Source: a virus. From it: a stretch of 42,319 nucleotides of DNA. Shown one piece after another: positions 13,970 through 24,297 of this stretch. The DNA is taken from positions 1 to 42,319 of the IMG/VR virus record IMGVR_UViG_3300048838_000198; one strand, 5' to 3'. The number at the start of each line of letters is the position of its first letter. Position 1 is the stretch's first letter. The notes beneath the pieces were generated by a model, which saw only the letters and a list, made by a program, of their open reading frames with translations, was not told the origin of the DNA and made no database searches. The translations under genes were made by a program, and so were the position numbers.

Positions 13970-15904
13970 ATGCCCTCAATACCACAAAGAAAACCAGCGT
14001 ATAAGCGTAGAAAAGATGCAGTTGTTGAATGGAATAATCTTAAAAAGGGATTAAATCTTTTACTTAAGCCTACCGAGCTTAAATTAACAGAGATGGCTCA
14101 AGCAGATAACATCATGCTTGTTGGCGAGGGTGTGCCAACTGGGAGATGGGGAACAGTACCCTACTTTACAGCAGGTGCTACTGGAACAATTGCTGGAATG
14201 GGTACTTATATTCAGGATGGGGCAAATGAGTTTCTGGCTTTGACAGATCGGGGTTATTTATACAAAAAGAATGGTACTGGATCAGACTTAATCACTGGTC
14301 AGTCATGGCCTAGTGGATCTACTATGAGAACTGAGCAGTTAGGTGGAGAAACATATATTGTTTCTGAGAACCTCTCATTTGTTACCTATGATGGGACAGA
14401 CCTATCTATATTCACAACTGTTAGTAAGCCTACTGGATTAACAGCCACTAACTTCTCTGGTGCAACCGGAACTAATAGGATTTCATATAAGGTAGTAGCT
14501 AAGTCATTTAATGGAGGAACTACCGAACCATCAACTAATTATGTTGTGGCAAATGCCCCCAGTGATCTAACTAAAAGCTCTTACAAGCTATTCTGGTCTG
14601 CCCCATCAGCTATATCATTGTCTGGGTATGAAATATACCGAGGCAGAGAGGGTGATGAGCTTTTCTTGGCTGCGGTTGACCCAGCAACCACCAATTATCA
14701 TGACTTTGGATTAGATACATCAGTAACCTTAGGACCACCACTAACCAATACTACTGGAGGAATCAAATCCAAGTTTATTAAAAAGTATCAGAACAGGCTT
14801 GTTGTTGTGGACAAAGACAAACCAAGTAAGATTAAAATATCTGGACTTTACCCGAAACATACAAGCTTTGCTCTTATGGACGGTGGTGGCTCTAAGGAAA
14901 TTGATCCCGATTCGGGAGATGATATTACTGGAATTGAAGTGCAACCTATTGCTAATAAGCTGGTTGTCTATAAAAACAGATCATCTTATCTAGTGCAGTT
15001 AGAGTTTGTTACCCTGGGATCATTCTATTTATTAGATCCATCTTATTCGCCAATATCTACCTCTGTTGGGTGTTCTAACCAGGACACAATCGCCACTGTT
15101 GAGAATGATACTTTCTACTTTGGTAGAGATGGGATATATGTTACTGGATACGAACCAAACTATCTGAACATTATTAGAACCAATGAGGTGAGTGCCAGGA
15201 TTAGGCCATATTTTTCCAAACTTAACTCAGATGATTATGACCAGGCTTGTGCATTCTACATAAACAACAAATACATTCTTTCATTCCCTAGATTAAGAGA
15301 GATGGTTGTTTATGATCGTGAAAGAGGTTCTTTTGCTGGAATATGGAAGCTACCTTATGGCATTTCTCACGTGCAGAGATATATTGATGGCTCTGGAACT
15401 GAGAGATGGGTGTTGGGGTCAAGTGAGTCTAATCAACTATACACATTTGATATAAATACCAACAATGATGATGGAACTGCTATTGTTAAAACAATCAGAA
15501 CATCAAAGGATGATATTGGAGATTGGACACAATTGGCTATTCTTAAATTCTTCTACGTCTTATTCAGGGCAATAACAGGAACGGTAACAGTGAATATTTT
15601 AATTGAAGATCGTGCGGGTGAAACCAAAAACATCAAAACATTTACCATTACTGGATCAGAAGTTGCTGGATCATCTGGTTATGGAATTGATACCTATGGC
15701 TCACTTGTATATGGTGAATCAAGTGGTGACTTTAGTGCAGCGGCTACCGAGCTAACCAGATGGGGAAGTTTATTTAAACAGGTTAGGTTGGTGCAAATGG
15801 AGATTACCTCATCCACCTCATCATCTAACTTTGAACTGTTAGCAGCTAAATTAACAGCCACTCCACAAACTCAGGGAGTATTATCATCTAGCCAGAGGGT
15901 TTGA
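13970..15904 (+). CDS. Tail tube/nozzle protein (tail tubular protein B-like) with inserted FN3-like domain
   Basis: At 644 residues and almost entirely beta-strand, this has the size and blade-like repeats of podovirus nozzle proteins such as T7 gp12 or P22 gp10. Examples of the blade strands are AGMGTYIQDGANEFLALTDR and RYIDGSGTERWVLGS. Residues about 143-260 (KPTGLTATNFSG ... SLSGYEIYRGREGDE ... YHDFGLDTS) look like an inserted fibronectin-type III domain. It starts two bases after the adaptor stop. Role: extend the DNA channel and cap it. Confidence 0.7.
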   Translation: MPSIPQRKPAYKRRKDAVVEWNNLKKGLNLLLKPTELKLTEMAQADNIMLVGEGVPTGRWGTVPYFTAGATGTIAGMGTYIQDGANEFLALTDRGYLYKKNGTGSDLITGQSWPSGSTMRTEQLGGETYIVSENLSFVTYDGTDLSIFTTVSKPTGLTATNFSGATGTNRISYKVVAKSFNGGTTEPSTNYVVANAPSDLTKSSYKLFWSAPSAISLSGYEIYRGREGDELFLAAVDPATTNYHDFGLDTSVTLGPPLTNTTGGIKSKFIKKYQNRLVVVDKDKPSKIKISGLYPKHTSFALMDGGGSKEIDPDSGDDITGIEVQPIANKLVVYKNRSSYLVQLEFVTLGSFYLLDPSYSPISTSVGCSNQDTIATVENDTFYFGRDGIYVTGYEPNYLNIIRTNEVSARIRPYFSKLNSDDYDQACAFYINNKYILSFPRLREMVVYDRERGSFAGIWKLPYGISHVQRYIDGSGTERWVLGSSESNQLYTFDINTNNDDGTAIVKTIRTSKDDIGDWTQLAILKFFYVLFRAITGTVTVNILIEDRAGETKNIKTFTITGSEVAGSSGYGIDTYGSLVYGESSGDFSAAATELTRWGSLFKQVRLVQMEITSSTSSSNFELLAAKLTATPQTQGVLSSSQRV

Positions 15905-15937
15905 TAACGTATTTAAATTAGTAGTAAAAAGGAATAT

Positions 15938-17482
15938 ATGGCAATTAAATATCCACCCACCACAAATGGGTTGCAAAAACAACTAGATGCAGACCTCAAT
16001 TCAGGAGTTACTGTAAGCATGACATTAACCAATACGACTGGTGTACAGAATAAACCAGGGGTTGTTGTTATTAACAGAATTGATACAAGCGGAAATACTC
16101 TTGCATCTTCAGTAAGAGAATATATTGCGTTTACTGGTACATCTGGGGCAACGCTTACAGGCCTTACCAGGGGATTAGGAGGAAGCTCTGAACAAGATCA
16201 TGCAACCGGAGCAGTAGTTGAATTTATCTTTGATGTGGTAACAGCCCAAGGCTTAATTGATACAGTAATAGCAGAACATAATGATGATGGTACACACTCA
16301 GATATAACCGCTGACTCTATAACACTAGCATCTGGTGCAACCCCCACAGCTATTCTTGATGAAGATGACATGGCAACTGATAGTGCTACAGCCCTAGCCA
16401 CACAACAGAGTATTAAAGCGTATGCCGATTCAATCCAAGATCAACCTAACTCCTCCATGTCACGCCAAGCTATTATGAATGGTAACTTTGATGTGTGGCA
16501 GAGAGGGACAAGTTTAGCAATAAGTTCATCTGGGACTTATTTAGCTGATAGGTGGGCTACTGGATATACAACAGATGGAGGAACACTTCCAACTGACACA
16601 GTGTCAAGACAATCACTGACACCTGGAGATATAGCTAATGCTTTCTATTTTCATAGATTGACGGTTGATGGGGCTGGAACATCATTTGGGTCAAATGCTT
16701 TATATGCTACTTATCAAAGAATAGAATATGGCACTAGAAACCTATGTGGATTAAATAAAACAGTAACAGTTTCTTTCTGGGCGAAGTCTGATATCGCAGA
16801 CAAGAAAATAGGAGTCTATCTTATTCAGAATTATGGAACTGGTGGAACTCCAACAACAGCAGAAAGTATTAACGGAACAAACTGGACACTAACCTCAACC
16901 TGGACAAAATACACCCACACATTCACCACCAATACATTAGTAGGTAAAACTTTTGGAACGGCTAATGATGATTATATTCAACTACAATTGATGCATATGT
17001 GGGGTGATACAGTAGATGCTTTTGTAGGCGACACTGTAGCAGAAGACTTTGGTGGAGCAGGAGATATAGACATAGCTCAAGTCCAACTCTGTGCAGGTGA
17101 AGTAGCTTTACCATTTCAACCTAAAAGTTATGCTCAAGAACTGGCTGATTGTCAGAGGTATTATTATAGATTAGAAGGTACGGGACAAACCGCATACTTC
17201 GGATTCTGTAAAACAACAACAGTAGCCAGGGTGGCTCATACTTTCCCTGTTACCATGAGGACACAACCAACTCCATCTAATGCAACGGTTACTGGAAGTA
17301 TTTTTCAATTATTATTTGCTGCCACTGGGGCTGCTATTACTGGAATATCACACTCTGGATATACTTCACAAAGCACTTATTTAGAAGCAACTATTGGGGC
17401 TGCCTCGCTTACTGTAGGACAAGCAACAATACTATATTTGGGCGATGCAACAGCTTGGATAGCATTTAGTGCAGAACTATGA
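15938..17482 (+). CDS. Tail fibre/receptor-binding protein with carbohydrate-binding-like domain
   Basis: The N-terminal 170 residues are a repetitive stalk (VVINRIDTSGNTLASSVREY and similar), likely the tail attachment. At about residue 180 the segment MNGNFDVWQRGTS...ADRW begins a jelly-roll of the CBM4/9-like kind found in many tail fibres (VTVSFWAKSD, WTKYTHTFTT). The C-terminal part (QRYYYRLEGTGQTAYFG) resembles the tip domain often following this module. It probably binds a host surface glycan. AAAAGGA precedes the ATG. Confidence 0.72.
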   Translation: MAIKYPPTTNGLQKQLDADLNSGVTVSMTLTNTTGVQNKPGVVVINRIDTSGNTLASSVREYIAFTGTSGATLTGLTRGLGGSSEQDHATGAVVEFIFDVVTAQGLIDTVIAEHNDDGTHSDITADSITLASGATPTAILDEDDMATDSATALATQQSIKAYADSIQDQPNSSMSRQAIMNGNFDVWQRGTSLAISSSGTYLADRWATGYTTDGGTLPTDTVSRQSLTPGDIANAFYFHRLTVDGAGTSFGSNALYATYQRIEYGTRNLCGLNKTVTVSFWAKSDIADKKIGVYLIQNYGTGGTPTTAESINGTNWTLTSTWTKYTHTFTTNTLVGKTFGTANDDYIQLQLMHMWGDTVDAFVGDTVAEDFGGAGDIDIAQVQLCAGEVALPFQPKSYAQELADCQRYYYRLEGTGQTAYFGFCKTTTVARVAHTFPVTMRTQPTPSNATVTGSIFQLLFAATGAAITGISHSGYTSQSTYLEATIGAASLTVGQATILYLGDATAWIAFSAEL

Positions 17483-17685
17483 CAGATAACTCAAGGGTCA
17501 CGCTTCGTGATATTTACGATCAGATAGATAAACTAGAGTCTAAGATGGAGGCTAACTATGTTCAGAAGTCTGAGTTTGCCCCTGTACGCTCCCTAGTCTA
17601 TGGCATGGTGGGTTTAGTGATGATGGCTGTGGGTACTGCAATAGTGGCTACTGTTATTAAGGCTGCAGGTGAGGTAATCAAATGA
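17479..17685 (+). CDS. XhlA-like small membrane protein (68 aa)
   Basis: A short N-terminal coiled coil (residues 8-30) is followed by one transmembrane helix (about 38-62: VYGMVGLVMMAVGTAIVATVI). This layout is that of XhlA/haemolysin-type phage proteins, often found with lysis genes. It overlaps the fibre gene by ATGA and the next gene likewise. Role in lysis or in virion-membrane contact is inferred. Confidence 0.6.
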   Translation: MTDNSRVTLRDIYDQIDKLESKMEANYVQKSEFAPVRSLVYGMVGLVMMAVGTAIVATVIKAAGEVIK

Positions 17686-18107
17686 GCCGTGTCTTTTACA
17701 TTCTGGGTATGACTGCCATAGCTCTTGCCAGCTTGTTTATGGTGTATGGAATATATCTCTCGTTCTACCCGATTGATATTGTGAAAATAAATGCTCCACT
17801 CAAGGTGGTTAATAGTCCTGTTAAAAAGGGTGAGGATATTAGACTTCTGATGAACTTCACTAAATTCCACGACTATAGAGCCGAGAATAAATGGAGTTTG
17901 GTTGATGGACAGACCTACAACCTAACTACAGGGCAAGTGCCAAGACCAGTGGGAGATCATATTTTCATAAGAGAGTTAGAAGTACCAAATAATGTACACC
18001 CTGGCACTTACCATGTAGAAGTGAATATCCGCCACAGAATAACCCCTTTTAGAGAGATAAGTTATTTCTGGTTTAGTAATGAGTTTGAAATCGTAGAAGC
18101 ATTATGA
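17682..18107 (+). CDS. Membrane-anchored extracytoplasmic protein (141 aa)
   Basis: One N-terminal membrane segment (residues 5-30: FYILGMTAIALASLFMVYGI) precedes a beta-rich domain (LKVVNSPVKKGEDIRLLMNF, PGTYHVEVNIRHRITPF) with the look of an immunoglobulin-like fold. No family assigned. Coupled by ATGA to the XhlA-like gene, it may act with it at the host envelope. Confidence 0.6.
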   Translation: MSRVFYILGMTAIALASLFMVYGIYLSFYPIDIVKINAPLKVVNSPVKKGEDIRLLMNFTKFHDYRAENKWSLVDGQTYNLTTGQVPRPVGDHIFIRELEVPNNVHPGTYHVEVNIRHRITPFREISYFWFSNEFEIVEAL

Positions 18108-18134
18108 GTAATATATATATAAGGAGAAAATAAT

Positions 18135-19328
18135 ATGGCATTAGATTACAGTCAAATGTACTACGATCCAGCCAATAGTCAGGCAAATAATCCTATTCCA
18201 ATGGGTCAAAGTGGTGTTGCTAATTATTCTGGGCCGATTGGCCCTTCAAAACCCGGCTTTATTCAGGGTACAGCAAATACTGTTGCCGATCCTGTCTATC
18301 AGGCTCCAACTAATAACACTGCCCCGACTAATACCAATACTGATGGTGGAAGCGGTGGCCCAGACCTATCTAATCCCGTAAAGCAAAGAGAATATGCTCA
18401 GAGTCAGGGTTATGATAGCTGGGAACAAATGATGGCTGACCAAGCAAGGCAGTCTAATGCTGACATTATGAAAGAAGTTGATGATGCTTATAATGGTTTT
18501 ATGAGTGCAGCCGATCAACAACAGAACACAGCCACCAACTCCTACAACTCATTAAATAGTGATATTAGCAACATTTTTAATCAACAGAGAGATGAAGCTA
18601 GAACCGGAGTAGCACAGGGCAACCGATCCATAGATGAAACCTCACAAGAATCTCTCCAGGGTAAAAATAGTATTATTGACCAAGCTAGAAGGTCTTTACA
18701 GGAAGCTGGAATAGGTGCGGGGCAAAGGTTTGGACAGGGGTCTGATATGGCAAGAGCTTTAGGTGAATATGCCACTACTGGCTTTCAAAGAGCTAGTGCA
18801 TCCGCTCATGACACTTATCAGAATGCTCAGGTTAAACTAAATAATCAAAGGATGAAGCTTCAGGAGGATTACACAAGCTTTATTAACAAAATTGGAGTAC
18901 AAGAAACCACTCAAAAGAATGATGCTTATAGAAACTTTCAAGATGTTCTAGCACAGATTAACACCGCTAAGGCAACAGCTGGAGTTAATCGCTCTCAAAT
19001 GAGAGTGCAGGCCATTCAAGACCTGAGAGATAATTTAATGAACATTAGCTTGAATGCTTTAGCCCTGAAACAACAGGCAGAAGCACAAGCATCAACTCTT
19101 AATCAAAACCTACAAAGCACACTATCTAGTAATCTCGCCAACACCAATGAAGCTGGAGTCACATTCAATGACAATATTTCTAATATAAATACTGGTCAGG
19201 ATGTTCCAGGAAGCTTTAGCCAGATGAGTCCAGGTTATGACATCACTAACGATGCAACTTTGCAATCAGTTGGATCAATCAATAAGAAGGATGAAGGCAA
19301 TTTCTTCTCTAACTTATTCGGCTTCTAA
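18135..19328 (+). CDS. Internal virion (ejection-type) protein, Gln/Asn-rich coiled coil
   Basis: After a Pro/Asn/Gly-rich first 80 residues, residues 90-340 are a long helical, Gln-, Asn- and Ala-rich region, for example SAADQQQNTATNSYNSLNSD and later QAEAQASTLNQNLQSTLSSN. It ends in EGNFFSNLFGF. Such soluble helical proteins directly before a very large virion protein are typical of podovirus ejection cores. AAGGAG precedes the ATG. Assignment is by position and composition. Confidence 0.55.
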   Translation: MALDYSQMYYDPANSQANNPIPMGQSGVANYSGPIGPSKPGFIQGTANTVADPVYQAPTNNTAPTNTNTDGGSGGPDLSNPVKQREYAQSQGYDSWEQMMADQARQSNADIMKEVDDAYNGFMSAADQQQNTATNSYNSLNSDISNIFNQQRDEARTGVAQGNRSIDETSQESLQGKNSIIDQARRSLQEAGIGAGQRFGQGSDMARALGEYATTGFQRASASAHDTYQNAQVKLNNQRMKLQEDYTSFINKIGVQETTQKNDAYRNFQDVLAQINTAKATAGVNRSQMRVQAIQDLRDNLMNISLNALALKQQAEAQASTLNQNLQSTLSSNLANTNEAGVTFNDNISNINTGQDVPGSFSQMSPGYDITNDATLQSVGSINKKDEGNFFSNLFGF

Positions 19329-19330
19329 TT

Positions 19331-19364
19331 GCAAACATCTCTCTATAATTACTAGGATGTTTGT
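19331..19364 (+). promoter_or_regulatory. Inverted repeat sequestering the start region of the 1412-aa gene
   Basis: CAAACATC (19332-19339) pairs with GATGTTTG (19356-19363), with an extra G-T pair outside and a 16-base loop that contains TATAAT. The right arm overlaps the AGGA ribosome-binding site and ends one base before the ATG. It is not followed by a T-run, so it is not a terminator. Confidence 0.5.
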
Positions 19365-22300
19365 ATGAGCATATTTGATGACATAAGATCCATAGGACAA
19401 GTAGCAATAAAAGATCCTAAACGATTTGGTACTGCTTTAGGCAATACTATAAAGATACCCCTAGAGAATAAAAGACTGGCTCAAGAGCAAAAAACAGCTC
19501 AACTACTTGCTGATACTGGTAGATTAAGGCAGTCAAGAGGGGCTGATGGATCAAATTACTTTAATTCTGCACAGAGAATAACTCAGAATGCTGCTAATCA
19601 ACAAATGACCCTGGCTGACTTAGCAAAGCAAACTCGCAGGGATGCTGTTGGTGGTGGAGTTGGAACAGCTCTAACGATCTTAGGGGCGGGGAATATGCCT
19701 ACCTCAACCGCAATTAGGGGAGTTAATAACTTTAGGAATGTCGGATTAGGATTAAACACGCTTGGAAGAATGGGATCTGTTGGGGCTATTGGAACAGGTA
19801 TAAACACTGGTATTAGCATGGCTATGAATCCTAAGGCAAATGTAAAAGACGTAGTAAGACAATCAGCAATTCAATCTTTTGGAAATGCTCCTAAATATGC
19901 AGGAGTTAATTCCCTCACCAATCCCCTTATCTCAAAATACATGAATGGAGTTAATCCAACTTCATTAAAAGCCAGAATGCTCGCTGGTGGCGGCAGTAAT
20001 GCCTTAGCAAACGTAGCAGAAGATGAACTCTTAAAATATACCGATGAGGGAAGGTTTATGAACCCCTCGGAAACCTTGGGGAGTGCTGGCACTGGATTTG
20101 TGTTTGGTGCTGCTACTCAGGTGAAGCCAACCTTACAGGCAAAGAAGGCGGCTGATGAGTCAATGAACAACATTTTATCCACTCTTAGAAAATCTACTCC
20201 TGGTGAAATCCAAAAAGCTAATGAAATGGCAAAGATACATTATGAAACCCATAAGACTGCACTTTTCCCAAACACTAAGAAGTATTCAGCTGATAATGCT
20301 AATGCCATCGGAAGAATCATTGGTGAATATGAAACAAATGGAAGAATAAGTAAAGACACCAGAAGAGAGCTAGAAGAGATAATATCAGGACATATTAAGA
20401 AAGCTAATCTAACCAAGATGAGTGATGATTTTCTTGTAAGAGAAGCATTTTATCAAGTTAATAGTCAAATTAAGCAGGGCGGGTTTATTAAACCCGATGA
20501 ATTCTTTGGCTCTAAAACGAATCAACCTCAGCTAAAAACAGAAGAGCCAAAAATAAAAGCCGAAGAACAACCAAACATAATTAAAACTAGAAACCAAGCA
20601 ATTAAGGAAAGACTTGTTGAACTTGGGGCAGATCCAAAGAAGTTAAAGGTATTAGACCAAAATATAAAGGAAAACAAGGCTATTCTTGAAAAGACCATAT
20701 ATGGATCGGAAACTCCAGAAAAAACCGCTTTTGGTGGTACTAAAGAGGGTGCAGGACTTGTTACTGATAAGCTGAGAGCTGTTCAAGAAGATATCAGCAC
20801 AAGTGTTGGAAAACTTAATGAAAGCCCTAGTCCGGTGGTAAGGAATGTCGGCAGATTACTACAAGGATTTGCTGGCGGACTTGGCAAGACCCAGGAAGAA
20901 GTTGGTGCTAGGAATGCCTATCTTGGTGGATTAGAAGAATCAAAACAGGTTGGCGGAGACTTTGAAAAATATGTTCAAGAAACACTGGGTAAGGATGAAA
21001 AATCACTGAATAGGGTATGGGCTGTCTTAGATCCAGAAAGGGGCAAGGGTAAATACTCAGAATTATCTGATGCCGAAAAGGGAGTAGCAGACTTTGCAAG
21101 AACAGTAAATGACTTTATAAACGATCTTAACTATAAAAATGGTTTCATATCTAAAGAAAACTGGGAAGCTAATAAGGGTGGCAAGTATATTGCTAGAGCC
21201 TATGAAGAGTTTGACTACCCACCAGAGGTAACAGACTTCTTAAGAATATCCAAGGGTAAGTATGACTTGAACGCTTTTTACAAGAGAACTCTGGGTGTAG
21301 ACGTGCCAGAAGATTTAACTCAGATTAAAGATCCAGGGTATTTGATTGGTAAAAGACTCCAACAAACAATGTTTAATGACTCTCTTAAAAAGATGACAAC
21401 CTGGATGAACAGCACAGACATGGTTTCAACCAAGCCTAAAGATGGGTATGTCAAGATTGCTGAACATAAGATGTATGGTGATTTATCTGGTAAGTGGGTT
21501 AGAAAAGATACTTTAGAAGATATTAAGGGCTTCTTTTACACCAGTGACACAGCTCAGAAAATGTACGATATTGTTAGCTTATACGATGGAAACATCATCA
21601 GAAGAAGCTATAAGAAGTTATTCACAGTAATGAATCCCGCAGTGAGAGTAGCAAACAAAACAAGTAATTATGTATTTGCATGGCTAACTGGGATTGACCC
21701 AGTAACCTACAAGAAGAATCTATCTTTTGCTAATGATGAGGTTAAAGGTCAAGGTCAACTATATCGCAGGATGTTGCGGGATGGTCTATTAAGATCAGAT
21801 ATAACCAAAGCTGACATAACTAGGATGGCTACTGAATTGAAGGCGGGGATAGATGATCCTGGTATCCTTAAGAAATTTGATGACATGATGGTTAGTGGCT
21901 ATGGCAAGACTGATGATATGGCTAAGATATCAGCCATGAAAACATTTTTAGATCGTGGCTATTCATACGATGAAGCCGCCAGAAGAGTTACCAATGGCTT
22001 CCAGAACTATCACATGGTTGGTTGGTTATATGATGTTGGAGCAAAGATACCAGTCTTAGGAAACCCATTTGTTAGATTTAAGGGTGATCTTAATAGAATC
22101 CTAAAGAATGGAATGATTGAACATCCAATAAGAACAATGTCTACAGTTATGGCAGTTAAATTACTAACAGACCTAACTAGTAGGGCTAGTGGTGAAACAC
22201 CAGAAGATAAACAGACTAGAGAGGGAAGGTTTGGAAGTCCACATATCCCCTTCACCAATGTGTCTTTAGCGGTTCAAACCCCATGGGGAGAAGTAAACGC

Positions 22301-23603
22301 AGCTAGATTATTAGGCCCTTATGGAACTAACTATGCGGGCGACAACAACATGTCTGATCTTGCTGACATGATGCCTATTAAGAACCCATTTGATAAGAAA
22401 AGTTACGCCTCTGCTCCAGATGTTGGGCCACTAGTTTCTTTGGCTACCGATTCTGACTTTAGGGGAAAGAGTATTAAAGATCCAAACGTGGGATGGAATG
22501 GTGTATCTAATTTAACTCCAGAAGAACAGAGAATGAACCGGGCTAAGTATCTGCAAAGGTCTTATTCGCCACCAGTATTAAATAGTGTTGAAGATGTTGC
22601 TTCCGCCATGAAGGGTGAACCAAACTTCTATGGACAGGTTAAAACACCAACCCAAGCGGCATTAAGACTGTATCCCGGTATTAAGGTAGAGCAATTTAAT
22701 GCACCAGAGGCTCAAGCTCAAAGAGCTAGGGATGATAAGTATGCTCAGAATAAAAACGATCAACTTCAAAGACAAATAACCTCTATCAAGAAGGATGTTG
22801 TTGCTGGTGAATTAGATCCCAATGTTGGTCAGAAAAGAATTGCTTATCTACAGAGTCAATTAAAAACAGTTGGTAGTCAAAATGTAGATCAAGTTAATGC
22901 TGGTGGATCTTTGGTAATACCATCTGATAAAGAGGGTCAGAAAATACTTAAAGATGTTATTAAAGATAAGATAGATACTGGAAAAGCTTCGGATCAAGAA
23001 CTCCAGTATTACTACTTCTATAAGGGTTTAACTTTACCCAACTCTAATCGCTATGAAAAAGCAATAAAAGACGGTGAGATATGGGCTGGCATAAATAACA
23101 TCAAGAAGAATGAAAACCTAACCCCAGAACAACAAGCTAGAATGGTTGGAATGGCTGCTAGAGAACTAGGAATAACCCCGGCTGACGTTGAGTATAAGGA
23201 TATAGCAAAGAAGTCTAATGATATTAAAACACTCCATATCCTAGATGAGTTTGACAAGGTTAAAACTCCCGAACAGAGAATGGATATATTGATTAAGGGA
23301 AGAAAGAATGTGGATGGATCTATTCTAGTATCTAATGGAGTAATTGATAACTTGGTTGATGATGGATACATCACTTATGCTGAAGGACAACTGTTAAAGA
23401 AGCTAGAAGTTGGAATTGACGGAAAAGTAAAGAAAACTGGTAGAATTGGTGGAACAGCAAGTAAGGCTAAATCTCTGAAAACTATTAAATCTAATATGGG
23501 AATAAAAGAGTTTAAGTCTAAAAAGATAACCGGAGGAAACATGGGAATGCCAACTCTATCTAGTATTAGAACTAACAAAATTAGTGCGGGGAAACTATTA
23601 TGA
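19365..23603 (+). CDS. Large internal virion/DNA-ejection protein (1412 aa)
   Basis: This is the longest gene. Residues 1-220 are Gly/Ala-rich with possible membrane-active helices (GGGVGTALTILGAGNMPTST). Residues about 340-500 are charged and helical. Residues about 560-1000 contain a region (KLFTVMNPAVRVANKTSNYV, then FVRFKGDLNRILKNGMIEHP) similar in form to the large polyvalent protein-associated domains of phage ejection proteins. The C-terminal third is a long soluble helical region. No lysozyme or transglycosylase motif was found in it. The predicted role is to leave the head with the DNA and form the trans-envelope channel. Confidence 0.6.
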   Translation: MSIFDDIRSIGQVAIKDPKRFGTALGNTIKIPLENKRLAQEQKTAQLLADTGRLRQSRGADGSNYFNSAQRITQNAANQQMTLADLAKQTRRDAVGGGVGTALTILGAGNMPTSTAIRGVNNFRNVGLGLNTLGRMGSVGAIGTGINTGISMAMNPKANVKDVVRQSAIQSFGNAPKYAGVNSLTNPLISKYMNGVNPTSLKARMLAGGGSNALANVAEDELLKYTDEGRFMNPSETLGSAGTGFVFGAATQVKPTLQAKKAADESMNNILSTLRKSTPGEIQKANEMAKIHYETHKTALFPNTKKYSADNANAIGRIIGEYETNGRISKDTRRELEEIISGHIKKANLTKMSDDFLVREAFYQVNSQIKQGGFIKPDEFFGSKTNQPQLKTEEPKIKAEEQPNIIKTRNQAIKERLVELGADPKKLKVLDQNIKENKAILEKTIYGSETPEKTAFGGTKEGAGLVTDKLRAVQEDISTSVGKLNESPSPVVRNVGRLLQGFAGGLGKTQEEVGARNAYLGGLEESKQVGGDFEKYVQETLGKDEKSLNRVWAVLDPERGKGKYSELSDAEKGVADFARTVNDFINDLNYKNGFISKENWEANKGGKYIARAYEEFDYPPEVTDFLRISKGKYDLNAFYKRTLGVDVPEDLTQIKDPGYLIGKRLQQTMFNDSLKKMTTWMNSTDMVSTKPKDGYVKIAEHKMYGDLSGKWVRKDTLEDIKGFFYTSDTAQKMYDIVSLYDGNIIRRSYKKLFTVMNPAVRVANKTSNYVFAWLTGIDPVTYKKNLSFANDEVKGQGQLYRRMLRDGLLRSDITKADITRMATELKAGIDDPGILKKFDDMMVSGYGKTDDMAKISAMKTFLDRGYSYDEAARRVTNGFQNYHMVGWLYDVGAKIPVLGNPFVRFKGDLNRILKNGMIEHPIRTMSTVMAVKLLTDLTSRASGETPEDKQTREGRFGSPHIPFTNVSLAVQTPWGEVNAARLLGPYGTNYAGDNNMSDLADMMPIKNPFDKKSYASAPDVGPLVSLATDSDFRGKSIKDPNVGWNGVSNLTPEEQRMNRAKYLQRSYSPPVLNSVEDVASAMKGEPNFYGQVKTPTQAALRLYPGIKVEQFNAPEAQAQRARDDKYAQNKNDQLQRQITSIKKDVVAGELDPNVGQKRIAYLQSQLKTVGSQNVDQVNAGGSLVIPSDKEGQKILKDVIKDKIDTGKASDQELQYYYFYKGLTLPNSNRYEKAIKDGEIWAGINNIKKNENLTPEQQARMVGMAARELGITPADVEYKDIAKKSNDIKTLHILDEFDKVKTPEQRMDILIKGRKNVDGSILVSNGVIDNLVDDGYITYAEGQLLKKLEVGIDGKVKKTGRIGGTASKAKSLKTIKSNMGIKEFKSKKITGGNMGMPTLSSIRTNKISAGKLL

Positions 23604-23974
23604 ATCAGATAAGACAGATTATTGACGGAGAAGTAGTTGAACCAGATGCTCCCAGTGAGATCGGGGTAAGAGATCCTGGTATGGTTATGTCACCACTAGA
23701 TGCTGATATAACAGCGGTGGCTCAGGTGATGGGGCTAGAAACCGATGGAGAAAAGAGAAAATATGGCAAAGAGATTAAGACCTTAATTGAATGGTCTAGA
23801 ACTCAATCAGATAAGAAAGACCCTATTCAGCTTAAGTGGACTTTAAGAAACCTCCAGATGAAGTTAGGAACTCCACCCTTAAGTGAAAAAATGATTACCA
23901 GAGCTGCTAGATATGCTTTTCTAGATATGGAGTCTAAGAAGAACGAAGCAGAGAAATTATCTTTAATGGAGTAA
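23600..23974 (+). CDS. Hypothetical protein coupled to the ejection protein (124 aa)
   Basis: Start ATG overlaps the preceding stop (ATGA). The protein has a flexible N-terminus (residues 1-30, Pro/Asp-rich) and a helical C-terminus (YGKEIKTLIEWSRTQSDKKD, LKWTLRNLQMKLGTPPLSEK). No known domain. Location implies a virion component or assembly factor. Confidence 0.65.
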   Translation: MNQIRQIIDGEVVEPDAPSEIGVRDPGMVMSPLDADITAVAQVMGLETDGEKRKYGKEIKTLIEWSRTQSDKKDPIQLKWTLRNLQMKLGTPPLSEKMITRAARYAFLDMESKKNEAEKLSLME

Positions 23975-23975
23975 T

Positions 23976-24296
23976 ATGGGTGTACAGGGTGAATCAGGTA
24001 AACGCTATACAGGCAGATCAGATATTGAACACTATGAACATGGTGCGGTGGCTGATAGATCAGATGGTAGAGAGTTTAAGAAAACCCAATCTGTACCCAA
24101 TAAGCTTGCCGTAGATGTCGTAGATACATCTGTTACTTATCTTGGAGAAACTAAACCAGGACTTGGCACAGACGAAGCCTTCTGGAGAATTAGAAAGATA
24201 TTTACTAGTGGAACAGTAACTACTATTAGTTTTGCTGGTGGTCAAGATTCATTTACTCAAGTATGGGATGACCGAGCATCCTTGGATTATTCTTAA
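23976..24296 (+). CDS. Hypothetical virion protein (106 aa)
   Basis: The protein starts MGVQGESGKRYTGRSDIEHY and ends in a beta-rich tail (FTSGTVTTISFAGGQDSFTQ). It begins two bases after the preceding stop and is in a block of fibre-related genes. Such small beta-rich proteins often cap or join fibres, but no domain is recognised. Confidence 0.6.
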   Translation: MGVQGESGKRYTGRSDIEHYEHGAVADRSDGREFKKTQSVPNKLAVDVVDTSVTYLGETKPGLGTDEAFWRIRKIFTSGTVTTISFAGGQDSFTQVWDDRASLDYS

Positions 24297-24297
24297 C

